Positions 8,884-16,561 of a stretch of 64,000 bases of DNA are shown here, in pieces. Position numbers and translations under genes: made by a program. Each line of letters begins with the position of its first letter. Within the stretch, counting starts at the first letter, position 1. Source of the stretch: Cyclobacterium salsum (GTDB taxonomy: Bacteria > Bacteroidota > Bacteroidia > Cytophagales > Cyclobacteriaceae); assembly GCF_010119245.1 (NCBI RefSeq), contig NZ_WNKG01000002.1, positions 124,001 through 188,000 on the forward strand. The letters run 5' to 3'. Below the pieces are notes generated by a model. It made no database searches and had not been told where the DNA came from. It saw only the letters and a list, made by a program, of their open reading frames with translations.

Positions 8884-11265
8884 TTAAAAGGTAAGCCGGT
8901 ATTGGGGAATCGGGAAAATCCCCAACTGATAACTGTTCACAACAGATTCGGAAATGGGATTATAGGTCTGCCGAAATAAATTTTGGTGATTGGTCAGGTT
9001 TTGTATGTCCAGTGACCATTCGTGTGTCAGGTTTTTCTTATTCACCCGGTAATTTATTTTTAGATCGGACCGGAAATAATCGGGGTTTTTTACCGAATAG
9101 GCCCGCTCTTCCTGATAGACGGTCTGGTTTTCCATGATACTGCGCTCCAAATCGATCGGAGTGATGTATTGTCCGCCTGCAAAGGTAATTTTGAAATCCA
9201 GGGATAAGATACGGTTAGGACTTCCTATCTGCCATTCTTTGCCCAGCAACCCATTCAGCACGTATTGGCTGTTGAAGGCAGTGTTTCGCCACTGTCCATC
9301 ACTGCCCCGGTATTTGGAATCAAATAGGGATGTGGTGAACAGAAAATAGGAGCCTCCGCTAAATTGTTTTTCCAGGGTCAATTCCAGTCCGTAATTTCTC
9401 CCCCGGCCCCTATTGGTAAGGCTGTCCACATCCGGAATCCCAAAATCCGCACCTGCATTCAGCATGGAAAAACTGCTGGGGTTTTCCTCTACCGCGATTC
9501 CAAATAGATGTTGGTAGTAAATCTCGGATTTTAGGTGAACATCCGGACTTAGTTGATACCGGTATCCGGCGACAAAGTGATGAGATTTGCTGAAGTCCAG
9601 GTTTTTGTTCGTTCGTACAGGCTCCTGAAAAGGGATCTCGGATTCCAGAAAGTAAATGGGTAGTGGCTGCAATTGGCTGTGCAGTCCATAGCCCAGACTA
9701 AAGGTATTCCGTTCGTTTTGTTCAAAGGAAAGACCGATCCGGGGCTCTACCTGTTGGGAATTATTCAAGATAAAATGCTGGTAATGTATACCGGCGTTGG
9801 CTTTTAATCGCTGGTTGAACCGGTGTTGCCATTGCAAATGGGATTGGAACAAACCGGAATTACCAGATTCATTTCTCAAATTCCGAAAACGGTTTTCATC
9901 GGCCTGGTAAAGGCTATCCCGTAGATTGAAGTCTAGGTAGTCGTAATTGATACCCGCACGAAAATTGTTTTTGTTGTCCACTTTTCGATGCAGCTCATAT
10001 TGAGCCCTGATTTTGCTCAAACCGTAATGATTGCGGAAAAGCGGTACGGCTTCCCGGTTTTCCATACTCAATGAATCCACCCGGTTTCCTGAAAAACTAT
10101 GGTCAGCGGACAGTGTCATCACAGCAAAGGTCTGGGGGTCATAATACTGCGTGTGGTTGATGCCAATCACGCCCATTTTTGCCCGGTTGTAGATGTTTTG
10201 GGACATTTCAGAGTATAAATCCGTAGTGCTGCTGTCCGTTTCCGATCCAAGCAGGTCAATGTTACTTTTGCCACCTAGGGCAAACAGGGAGAATCGTCCC
10301 ATTTTTTCGGTTGGGATATCCACTTTCATGGAAAAATCCTGATAATAAGGTACGGCATTCCCTGTACCGGCAGAAAAACCCACTTCCTGCATCATGGCAA
10401 TGGTAGAGTACCTGTAATTAAGCAGGTAGGATGCACCCTTATCCCCGCCTAGTGGACCCTCGGTACCGAGTTCCAATCCATTGAACCCCATTTGCACCAG
10501 GTGCTCCCTGCGATAGGCATTGCCTTTACGTAGGTTTAGATCAAAAACTCCGGCCGTGGCATTTCCATAGGCCGCAGGAAAAGCACCCGTGATAAAATCA
10601 CTCTTTTCCAATAAATTGCTGTTCAGGATGCTTACCGGACCTCCGGTAGTTCCCATGGCCCCAAAATGGTTGGGATTGGGAATGTCCACTCCCTCCAGTC
10701 TCCATAGCACGCCAGTAGGTGAATTACCACGGATGATGATGTCGTTCCGGGAGTCATTGGCACCACTTACCCCGGCAAAGTTCTGAGCCATGCGGGCCGG
10801 GTCATTTCTGCTACCAGCAAAGCGGTTGGTTGCCTCCATGTCAAATCCCCTGGCCGAAACCGTTGCCATTTCATTCCCGGCTTCACGGGAATCACCGGTA
10901 GCGCGGACGACCACTTCCTCCATCTGTTCCAGATTCTCCTGCAATTGAATGGTGAGCACCACCTCTTTCCCACTGGTAATGGGTATTGCACGTAAAGTGG
11001 TGGACTCGTAGCCTAAATAGCTAACTTGGATTGTTGCCCTCCCCGCTGGGACTTTTTGCAAGATAAACCCCCCATCCAGATCAGTGGCAGTTCCGATCAA
11101 GGGATCCGTATCCGGTATGCTTACCGAAGCTCCTGGCAGAGGAGATTGACTCACCTTGTCCAAAACCCTGCCTCGGACCGTTTGCGTATACGATGCGGTT
11201 TCCTGTGCCTGTGCCCAGGCGGATAGGCTGATTAGCATTGTCAGTAAAATTATTCGTTGTCTCAT
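8884..11265 (-). CDS. TonB-dependent outer-membrane receptor with carboxypeptidase-regulatory-like domain
   Basis: A 793-residue receptor. A signal peptide ending AWAQAQ is followed by a CarboxypepD_reg-like domain (about residues 25-110: VRGRVLDKVSQSPLPGASVS, then GGFILQKVPAG), a plug domain (about 130-235, including NDIIIRGNSPTGVLWRLEGV) and a C-terminal beta-barrel ending QYRLTF. It imports an unknown ligand using TonB energy. ATG 11265 is chosen because the signal peptide begins there; the frame runs on to 11502 without membrane features. No SusD partner is adjacent, arguing against a glycan-uptake pair. The LytS/LytTR genes follow 212 nt downstream on the same strand. Confidence 0.9.
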   Translation of the reverse strand: MRQRIILLTMLISLSAWAQAQETASYTQTVRGRVLDKVSQSPLPGASVSIPDTDPLIGTATDLDGGFILQKVPAGRATIQVSYLGYESTTLRAIPITSGKEVVLTIQLQENLEQMEEVVVRATGDSREAGNEMATVSARGFDMEATNRFAGSRNDPARMAQNFAGVSGANDSRNDIIIRGNSPTGVLWRLEGVDIPNPNHFGAMGTTGGPVSILNSNLLEKSDFITGAFPAAYGNATAGVFDLNLRKGNAYRREHLVQMGFNGLELGTEGPLGGDKGASYLLNYRYSTIAMMQEVGFSAGTGNAVPYYQDFSMKVDIPTEKMGRFSLFALGGKSNIDLLGSETDSSTTDLYSEMSQNIYNRAKMGVIGINHTQYYDPQTFAVMTLSADHSFSGNRVDSLSMENREAVPLFRNHYGLSKIRAQYELHRKVDNKNNFRAGINYDYLDFNLRDSLYQADENRFRNLRNESGNSGLFQSHLQWQHRFNQRLKANAGIHYQHFILNNSQQVEPRIGLSFEQNERNTFSLGYGLHSQLQPLPIYFLESEIPFQEPVRTNKNLDFSKSHHFVAGYRYQLSPDVHLKSEIYYQHLFGIAVEENPSSFSMLNAGADFGIPDVDSLTNRGRGRNYGLELTLEKQFSGGSYFLFTTSLFDSKYRGSDGQWRNTAFNSQYVLNGLLGKEWQIGSPNRILSLDFKITFAGGQYITPIDLERSIMENQTVYQEERAYSVKNPDYFRSDLKINYRVNKKNLTHEWSLDIQNLTNHQNLFRQTYNPISESVVNSYQLGIFPIPQYRLTF

Positions 11266-11427
11266 GTCGTTTGTGGTATAGGTTAACATACCTGCAAAGC
11301 AAGCCTCCGTTTGGGATTGGTGAAAATCAATCAGGACAGAACCGCTTAAGTTGGAGATGAATGCGTAAATTAATCGGATGAATTTCTGATCCCGATTTCT
11401 AAACGATAAAAGGTTTTTCATTTGAAA

Positions 11428-11847
11428 ATGCCTGATTACAGGATAATGCTTCTGTTTATGAACTGGTTGGTAATTGCTGATTACGCGCTTTTGATATTTC
11501 ACACCTCCTTAATTCTATTCAATTTGCTGGGGTGGATGGGTAGATCTACCCGAAAATGGCACTTGTACAGTATTTCCCTGACGCTGGCCTCCTGGTTTTT
11601 GCTGGGCATTTGGTATGGATGGGGATATTGCCCGCTTACGGACTGGCATTGGGAAATCCTTCACCGCCGTGGCGTGAGGGATTTACCAAATTCGTATATC
11701 AGCTATCTTTTACACCGGCTTTTGGGGATACAGCCAGCTGCTACACTCATCGAAGTGTCCACCCTGTTAGTTACACTTATGGCGTTTCTGCTTTCGCTGT
11801 GGGTAAATTTCCGAAAGCGACTCAAGGAAGTAAAAAAGGAATGGTAA
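11428..11847 (+). CDS. DUF2784 family small membrane protein
   Basis: A 139-residue integral membrane protein with roughly three to four TM helices (DYALLIFHTSLILFNLLGW, then LTLASWFLLGIWYGWG, and a last helix near LVTLMAFLLSLWVNF). The CPLTDWHWEI motif after helix two and a conserved 'Y...L' segment fit the DUF2784 family, whose function is unknown. ATG 11428 is preferred to the TTG at 11422. The gene is divergent from the TonB receptor. Its stop codon (11845-11847) is the first three bases of the palindrome upstream of ric, so transcription read-through into ric is possible. Confidence 0.65.
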   Translation: MPDYRIMLLFMNWLVIADYALLIFHTSLILFNLLGWMGRSTRKWHLYSISLTLASWFLLGIWYGWGYCPLTDWHWEILHRRGVRDLPNSYISYLLHRLLGIQPAATLIEVSTLLVTLMAFLLSLWVNFRKRLKEVKKEW

Positions 11848-11872
11848 TAAAAGATAAAAATATCTTTTATTA
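11845..11872. promoter_or_regulatory. Perfect 12-bp inverted repeat, probable operator of ric
   Basis: TAATAAAAGATA (11845-11856), spacer AAAA, and TATCTTTTATTA (11861-11872) are exact reverse complements. The centre is about 28 nt upstream of the middle of the TATCTTTG promoter box, close to the position of a class II activator site. The arm is too AT-rich for a strong intrinsic terminator. Since RIC genes are commonly controlled by nitric-oxide or redox sensors (Rrf2/NsrR or Crp/Fnr types), an operator role is inferred; the regulator cannot be named, and spacing differs from the classical 11-1-11 NsrR site. Confidence 0.6.
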
Positions 11873-11882
11873 GAATTTTTAT

Positions 11883-11890
11883 TATCTTTG
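11883..11890 (+). promoter_or_regulatory. -7 promoter box of ric
   Basis: TATCTTTG is an exact TAnnTTTG match, 41 nt before the ric ATG at 11931. The region expected to hold the -33 element falls inside the right arm of the palindrome and has no TTG, which fits activator-dependent transcription. Confidence 0.55.
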
Positions 11891-11930
11891 CCCAATAGAA
11901 AGACAAACATAGGCTTAAAATAGACACACA

Positions 11931-12668
11931 ATGGAGCAGTTAAAAGCAGAAAAAATAGGAACAATTGTCGCCCGGGATTTCAGAACAGCAAAAATTTTTA
12001 CGGAGTACGGGTTGGATTTTTGCTGCGGCGGAGGCATTAGTATTTCCGAAGCCTGTCAGAAAAAAGGCTTAGATGAAGCAGATTTGTTGCGGAAACTCGA
12101 AGGCTTGGACAGCCGTTCAAAAGATCTCCGATTTTCCCAAATGAAACCGGTAGAACTGATTAACCATATTTTGGAAAAGCATCATCGATACGTGGAAGAG
12201 ACCTTACCCTCCTTAACGTTATATCTAGAAAAGATCGAAAAAGTACATGGTGAGCTACATCCGGAGTTGGCTAAAATCAATCAGTTATTTTCAGCAGCGG
12301 CAGCCGCCCTGACGGTGCATATGAAAAAAGAAGAACTGATCCTTTTCCCGTTTATTCAATCCATGGAAAAGGCGAAAAACGAGCGGATCGATTTACCGAA
12401 ACCTTATTTTGGTCATATAGACAATCCCATTTCCATGATGGAAGATGATCACGCAGCAGAAGGAGAGCGCTTTGTAGCCATTTCGACCCTCAGTCAGGGG
12501 TACACCCCACCTGCGGATGCTTGCCAAACATACAAAGTAGCATTCGCCATGTTAGATGACTTTGAAAAGGACCTGCATGTACACATACATTTGGAAAATA
12601 ACATTCTTTTCCCCGCTGCCCGTAACCTGTATAAAGAATTAATGCCCGCTACATCGGAGTTGAATTAA
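11931..12668 (+). CDS. ric: Iron-sulfur cluster repair di-iron protein (RIC/ScdA/YtfE)
   Basis: RIC restores iron-sulfur clusters damaged by nitric oxide or oxidants and is a cytoplasmic hemerythrin-like di-iron protein. The 245-residue product has the N-terminal ScdA_N domain with the CCGGG motif (C31, C32 in GLDFCCGGGISISEACQ) and a four-helix domain with expected ligands: H84/H85 in EKHHRYVEE, H130 and E134 in HMKKEELILFPF, H174 and E178 region in DDHAAEGERF, and H218/H220 with E222 in HVHIHLENNILFP. It has its own promoter and palindromic site, and a strong terminator 20 nt after the stop, so it is probably monocistronic. Confidence 0.95.
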   Translation: MEQLKAEKIGTIVARDFRTAKIFTEYGLDFCCGGGISISEACQKKGLDEADLLRKLEGLDSRSKDLRFSQMKPVELINHILEKHHRYVEETLPSLTLYLEKIEKVHGELHPELAKINQLFSAAAAALTVHMKKEELILFPFIQSMEKAKNERIDLPKPYFGHIDNPISMMEDDHAAEGERFVAISTLSQGYTPPADACQTYKVAFAMLDDFEKDLHVHIHLENNILFPAARNLYKELMPATSELN

Positions 12669-12687
12669 TAAGTCCACGAAACCGACC

Positions 12688-12715
12688 AAAGCCCGAAATT
12701 TTCGGGCTTTTTTTT
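12688..12715 (+). terminator. Intrinsic terminator after ric
   Basis: GCCCGAAA and TTTCGGGC form a perfect hairpin followed by at least eight T. It lies about 20 nt after the ric stop. Confidence 0.9.
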
Positions 12716-12900
12716 AGGGGCTTCAGGAAAGGAACCGTTTTTAAGCTGGGATTTAGGAAGATTTGTTTTAGCTTTAATCCTGAATACGCTTTGCCAATTT
12801 GGGGCATGGCCGGATGCAGGAAATGGGAGGCCATTTGATTCCAACAGCCGGGCTGCCTTTGTAATTTTTACATTCATTTTCTGACTGACGAATCCATCGT
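12716..12900. other. Non-coding gap before ribokinase
   Basis: The 185 nt after the ric terminator contain no exact -7 promoter box. TGCCTTTG (just before 12870) is a one-mismatch match at the right distance from ATG 12901 and might serve. Confidence 0.3.
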
Positions 12901-13833
12901 ATGGGGCAAAATCGAAAAATTGTGGTGGTTGGGAGTTCCAATACCGATATGATTATCCAGGTAGACCGGTTTCCGGTCCCGGGAGAGACGCTCCTAGGGA
13001 AAGATTTCAAGGTTCTTCCTGGAGGAAAAGGGGCCAACCAGGCCATAGCAGCCGTTAGATTAGGGGGAGATGTTGCGTTAGTTGCCAGATTAGGAAGCGA
13101 TTTATTTGGTGATCAACGTTTGGAAAATTTTAAAAATGAGGGGTTGGATGTTCAGGGGGTGGTCCAGGATAAGCTGTTACCTTCCGGTGTCGCTCAAATC
13201 ACCGTGGATGCTGCTGGCGAAAACACGATTCTCGTGGCCAGTGGGGCCAATAACGCCCTGAGTACAGCGCAGGTATCGGAACACGCAGGACTTTTGGAAT
13301 CGGCAGAATTTATCCTGATGCAACTGGAAATTCCTTTGGACACTGTGTCTTTTATTGTTGAAAAATACGGGAATAACGGAAAAAAATTGATTTTAAATCC
13401 GGCACCTGCTTTTCACTTACCTGAGGAAATGTATGCCGCTCTCCATGCCATTATTCCCAATCAGGCAGAAACCAGGTTTTTAACCGGAATTGGAGTAACG
13501 AATGAGGATACAGCAGTACATGCTGCAGCGTTTTTTCACGAAAAAGGAGTGGAAGTAGTGGTGATTACCCTTGGGGCTGCCGGGGCTTTTCTTTCATCTC
13601 CCGGTTTTACCGGAAGCCTGCCCGCTCCGGAAGTCAATGCGGTGGATAGTACCGCTGCGGGAGACACGTTCATTGGGGCAGTAGTCGCCGGACGTTGTGC
13701 AGGAATGGACTGGAAGGATGCCGTAATTTTCGCCAACCAGGCCGCGGCACTGTCGGTAACCAAATACGGGGCGCAGTCTTCGATTCCGGATTTGCATCAG
13801 GTCAAAAGCTTTTTTAAAGAAGATATCCCCTAA
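12901..13833 (+). CDS. rbsK: Ribokinase (PfkB family)
   Basis: Ribokinase phosphorylates D-ribose at O5 with ATP to feed the pentose phosphate pathway. The 310-residue product has the N-terminal sugar-binding motif LPGGKGANQAIAA (residues 39-51) and the C-terminal PfkB signature VDSTAAGDTFIGA, with D255 as the catalytic base. NTDMIIQVDRFPVPGET near the start is typical of ribokinase rather than fructokinase. It begins with ATG at 12901 and stands alone: no ribose transporter, nucleosidase or LacI regulator is nearby, so the ribose source may be nucleoside salvage (inference). Confidence 0.9.
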   Translation: MGQNRKIVVVGSSNTDMIIQVDRFPVPGETLLGKDFKVLPGGKGANQAIAAVRLGGDVALVARLGSDLFGDQRLENFKNEGLDVQGVVQDKLLPSGVAQITVDAAGENTILVASGANNALSTAQVSEHAGLLESAEFILMQLEIPLDTVSFIVEKYGNNGKKLILNPAPAFHLPEEMYAALHAIIPNQAETRFLTGIGVTNEDTAVHAAAFFHEKGVEVVVITLGAAGAFLSSPGFTGSLPAPEVNAVDSTAAGDTFIGAVVAGRCAGMDWKDAVIFANQAAALSVTKYGAQSSIPDLHQVKSFFKEDIP

Positions 13834-13922
13834 GATTCAGAATTTCTTGTTCCCAAAAATTAGCAATGCTCGTTACAGTAGCTTACCAACTTGATATAAG
13901 GGGCTTCTACGATACAAATCAG

Positions 13923-14198
13923 CTACTTTCCATACGTTTCATAGGCTAGCTTCCCGATTTTAGCGATGATTTTCTCTGCTTCGGAAAGGTCACGAAAGTC
14001 CTCAACAAAAACAGAAATGACTAATGGCCGCCTCCCAAAAATGATCCCGGCATCGCCCCTGACATAGTCGAGGGTTCCGGTTTTATGCGCTACTTCCAGC
14101 TTTTCAGGTAAAAATGCAGCGCAGAAAATTCGGTCTATGTTTCATGATTATTTTCATCGTAAAGATCCACCTGATCCAATTCCGTTTTTTATACAGGT
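13923..14198 (-). pseudogene. Decayed class A beta-lactamase-like serine hydrolase (C-terminal remnant)
   Basis: Reading the minus strand, about 61 codons ending at TAG (13925-13923) give a recognisable class A beta-lactamase C-terminus: LEVAHKTGTLDYVRGDAGII, then VISVFVEDF. KTG is the third catalytic-site motif of these serine hydrolases. Upstream, near 14110-14145, the same frame meets TGA, while a neighbouring frame reads LDQVDLYDENNHET before TAG, as homologues would continue, so a single-base frameshift is likely there. The N-terminal part with SxxK and SDN is absent, as DUF3037 abuts directly. It cannot make an active enzyme. Confidence 0.75.
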
Positions 14199-14582
14199 TT
14201 AGCCAACATAGGCCTTAAATAGATTTTCAAAGGTTTCTTCCAGGTTGTGAGAAAGACCAGGGTGTGGCCGGGAGGTTTGAATTATGGAACTCCTAACCGC
14301 TGTCAGCCAGCGGAACCGGGACGCAACGCTTTTAGTAGCGATGGGGCTGAGTCCTTTTTTACCCTGGCACACCTGAGAAAAAGCGTCCAGGTGATCGCTA
14401 ATTGTCTCCGGATCGGCTTCGGGATCCAGGGCTTTCAGTTTTGATTCATTAAGCGTTGTGGCGCACTTTAAAAATTGTTGTTGTATGCAGCACAGGATTA
14501 CACCCACATTGATAAATTCCTCCCGCTCTACCCGGGGAACTACCCGGATGATGGCATATTCATACAAGTGCTTTTCTGGCAT
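14199..14582 (-). CDS. DUF3037 family protein
   Basis: A 127-residue protein of the DUF3037 family (YEYAIIRVVPRVEREEFINV near the N-terminus, then VILCC). Function is unknown. It starts inside the last 23 nt of the HipA-like kinase gene, so the two are translationally coupled. The DUF3037/HipA-like pair is a recurring arrangement in Bacteroidota and other phyla, which suggests the proteins act together, perhaps as a substrate or regulator of the kinase (inference). The C-terminal end abuts a beta-lactamase remnant. Confidence 0.85.
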   Translation of the reverse strand: MPEKHLYEYAIIRVVPRVEREEFINVGVILCCIQQQFLKCATTLNESKLKALDPEADPETISDHLDAFSQVCQGKKGLSPIATKSVASRFRWLTAVRSSIIQTSRPHPGLSHNLEETFENLFKAYVG

Positions 14583-15351
14583 CTTGGGCTTGGGTTACAA
14601 ATGTTTCAGAATGTTTCAAACGGAGCAATAGAAAATCCAGATAGACTTGTTTCCATATTTCTACCGTGCCTGGTTCACCCATGGCTTCCAGCCACTCCTC
14701 CGGCAGCGAGTTAACGATTCGCCAAAGTGATTCCGGGGAAAGGATCTGTTTGAAGGCTGCATCCACTTCTTCCAGCTTTTCTGCACCGGGCAATAATACA
14801 TGGTCTTTGATCAAAGGGAAAGGACTTTTGGCATGTTTTTCCCACTTGTCCCAGGTGTGGTGAAAGATAAACGATGCCCCATGATCAATTAGCCACAATT
14901 CGCGGTGCCACATCAGCATGTTGGTATTGCGGAACGAGCGGTCTACATTCGTAATAAACGCATCCAGCCATACGATGCCAGAGGCCAGTTCTGCGGAAAC
15001 GGATACTGCCGCCGGATCAAAATTGACGGCGGCTGATAAAAAGTGGAGTCCCAGGTTCAGACCCTGGCTACTTTTTAGTAAATCCTGAATTTCTTCATCT
15101 CCTTCCGTTTGCCCAAAGGCAGGGTCCAGCCGGGCAAAGACCAATTCCGGTACCTTAAAACCCAGCAAACGCGCAATTTCCCCTCCCAGCAATTCTGCTA
15201 ACAGGGCCTTTTCACGCTGCCCGGCACCCCGAAATTTCACCACATAAGTAAACGCATCATCTGCCAGGGCCAGGGCGGGTAATGAGCCGCCTTCCCGCAG
15301 GGGCATCTTGTATTGCATGACATGAACCAACCGGAGGTCTAACTTATTCAT
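14560..15351 (-). CDS. HipA-like (HipA_2) kinase domain protein
   Basis: A 263-residue HipA-related kinase-fold protein, much shorter than the ~440-residue toxin HipA because it lacks the N-terminal subdomain. Kinase features: candidate ATP lysine K39 in YVVKFRG, catalytic-loop-like FITNVDRSFRNTNML (D137 and N144), and the metal-binding WLIDHGAS (D156, DFG-like). Targets are unknown. ATG 15351 overlaps the stop of the sulfurtransferase (ATGAATAA), and its own 3' end overlaps DUF3037 by 23 nt, so all three are translated as a coupled operon. No HipB-type repressor is adjacent, so a classical HipBA toxin-antitoxin role is not supported. Confidence 0.82.
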   Translation of the reverse strand: MNKLDLRLVHVMQYKMPLREGGSLPALALADDAFTYVVKFRGAGQREKALLAELLGGEIARLLGFKVPELVFARLDPAFGQTEGDEEIQDLLKSSQGLNLGLHFLSAAVNFDPAAVSVSAELASGIVWLDAFITNVDRSFRNTNMLMWHRELWLIDHGASFIFHHTWDKWEKHAKSPFPLIKDHVLLPGAEKLEEVDAAFKQILSPESLWRIVNSLPEEWLEAMGEPGTVEIWKQVYLDFLLLRLKHSETFVTQAQDARKALV

Positions 15352-16189
15352 TTCCTGTGGCCACCGGCCGGTTATTTCGGGACCATTCACTCCAGGAACC
15401 GATATATAATTTGGGGATGGCTAGCCCTGCATGTGCCAGCGCAAGTAGTGTATGGCAGGCTGTCACTCCCGAACCACAGTGAACAAGGGTATTTTCCGCA
15501 GGACCTGCGGCCAGCAGCTCCAAATAGTTCTTTTTCAAGGTTTCTGCGGGTAAAAAATGACCATTTGAATCCAGGTTTTCTCCAAAAGGAACGTTGATCG
15601 CTCCGGGAATATGGCCGGCTATCAAATCAATGGGTTCCGTTTCTCCCAAATAACGGACCGTTTCCCGTACATCGATCACCTTGTAGACCGGGTCTTTCGC
15701 TTTTTGGGCAACCTCTTCTAAATCTGCCAAAGGCAATTGCCATTCGCTAGCAGGGTAGGGGGCAGTAGGAGTAGCCGATTCCTCACCGGTACTTATGGGA
15801 TAGCCCGCCGCTTCGGCGGCTTGTAGACCGCCATCCAGTACCTGAACGAGTTGATGCCCCATTGCCTTCAGCATCCACCAAAACCGGGCTGCTGACATGG
15901 CTCCTTGTTTGTCATCGTAAACAACTACCCGGCTTTCCGGGGTAATTCCCAAGTTGCCAAGGGTCTTACCAAATCCCAGCGGATCGGGCAGGGGATGCCT
16001 GCCTCCTTCGGCTGGATCTTCCTTAATCAACGACAAATCGCGATTTAAGTCTACATAGAGGGCACCTGAAAGATGCTTTTGAAGGTATTTTTCTTTTCCA
16101 AATCCGGCATCAATCAGCACCAGGGACGGATCATTCTTTAGTTTGAGTAAATTAGTAGCAGGAATTAGCGGGGTCAATTCGGACTTCAT
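15344..16189 (-). CDS. sseA: 3-mercaptopyruvate/thiosulfate sulfurtransferase (rhodanese)
   Basis: A 281-residue enzyme with two rhodanese domains. The C-terminal domain holds the active-site loop CGSGVTA with the persulfide-forming C238; this loop sequence is typical of 3-mercaptopyruvate sulfurtransferases. The N-terminal domain contains VVVYDDKQGAMSAARFWWML and lacks a catalytic cysteine, as usual. It moves sulfane sulfur from 3-mercaptopyruvate or thiosulfate to cyanide or thiols. It is the first gene of an operon with the HipA-like kinase and DUF3037 (overlap of 8 nt), with a promoter box at 16235-16228. Confidence 0.92.
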   Translation of the reverse strand: MKSELTPLIPATNLLKLKNDPSLVLIDAGFGKEKYLQKHLSGALYVDLNRDLSLIKEDPAEGGRHPLPDPLGFGKTLGNLGITPESRVVVYDDKQGAMSAARFWWMLKAMGHQLVQVLDGGLQAAEAAGYPISTGEESATPTAPYPASEWQLPLADLEEVAQKAKDPVYKVIDVRETVRYLGETEPIDLIAGHIPGAINVPFGENLDSNGHFLPAETLKKNYLELLAAGPAENTLVHCGSGVTACHTLLALAHAGLAIPKLYIGSWSEWSRNNRPVATGNE

Positions 16190-16227
16190 GTTTTAGGTCG
16201 TTTGATGGTTGTCAATGAATCGTTGAC

Positions 16228-16235
16228 CAAAGATA
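16228..16235 (-). promoter_or_regulatory. Candidate -7 promoter box for the sulfurtransferase operon
   Basis: Minus-strand TATCTTTG matches TAnnTTTG exactly and lies 38 nt before ATG 16189. No clear -33 TTG is visible at the usual distance. Confidence 0.5.
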
Positions 16236-16299
16236 AAAGCTAAAACATATAAATCCGGATTAGCACCAGCAAATTAACTAAAAAAGGAGCCTGAATCCG

Positions 16300-16500
16300 T
16301 TACAACTCCGGTTGCCTGTTTAGGGAGTCTTTGGCCTTTTTAAGGCTGTATAAGTACCCCAGTAAAGTGGGGGTGACCAAAGCAAAGACAATCAAATTCC
16401 CCACTCCTTTGGCTTTTTTCATGGACAGGGTCGCCAGGATAATGGACAGGGGAACGCCATATTTTAATCCGAAGTCAAGGTATTTTTGGTAAGTATTCAT
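16300..16500 (-). CDS. Small hypothetical membrane protein
   Basis: A 66-residue protein with two predicted TM segments (YGVPLSIILATLSMK and NLIVFALVTPTLLGYLYSL) and a charged C-terminus. No family is recognised. ATG 16500 is preferred because the upstream in-frame extension to 16596 is not conserved-looking and overlaps the end of the polymerase IV gene. It lies 61 nt downstream of that gene on the same strand and may be its operon tail. Confidence 0.5.
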   Translation of the reverse strand: MNTYQKYLDFGLKYGVPLSIILATLSMKKAKGVGNLIVFALVTPTLLGYLYSLKKAKDSLNRQPEL

Positions 16501-16561
16501 TTGCAGGTCGTTTTTTTCAATGATTACTGCAAGATTGGTGCCGAACGAATTTGGCATCCGG

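Noticed and set aside
11266-11502. 79-residue N-terminal extension of the TonB receptor
   Set aside because: The signal peptide starts at ATG 11265; the extension overlaps the divergent DUF2784 gene start.
15344-15390. Earlier start for the HipA-like kinase at 15390
   Set aside because: ATG 15351 overlapping the sulfurtransferase stop gives a better-coupled start and adds no non-family residues.
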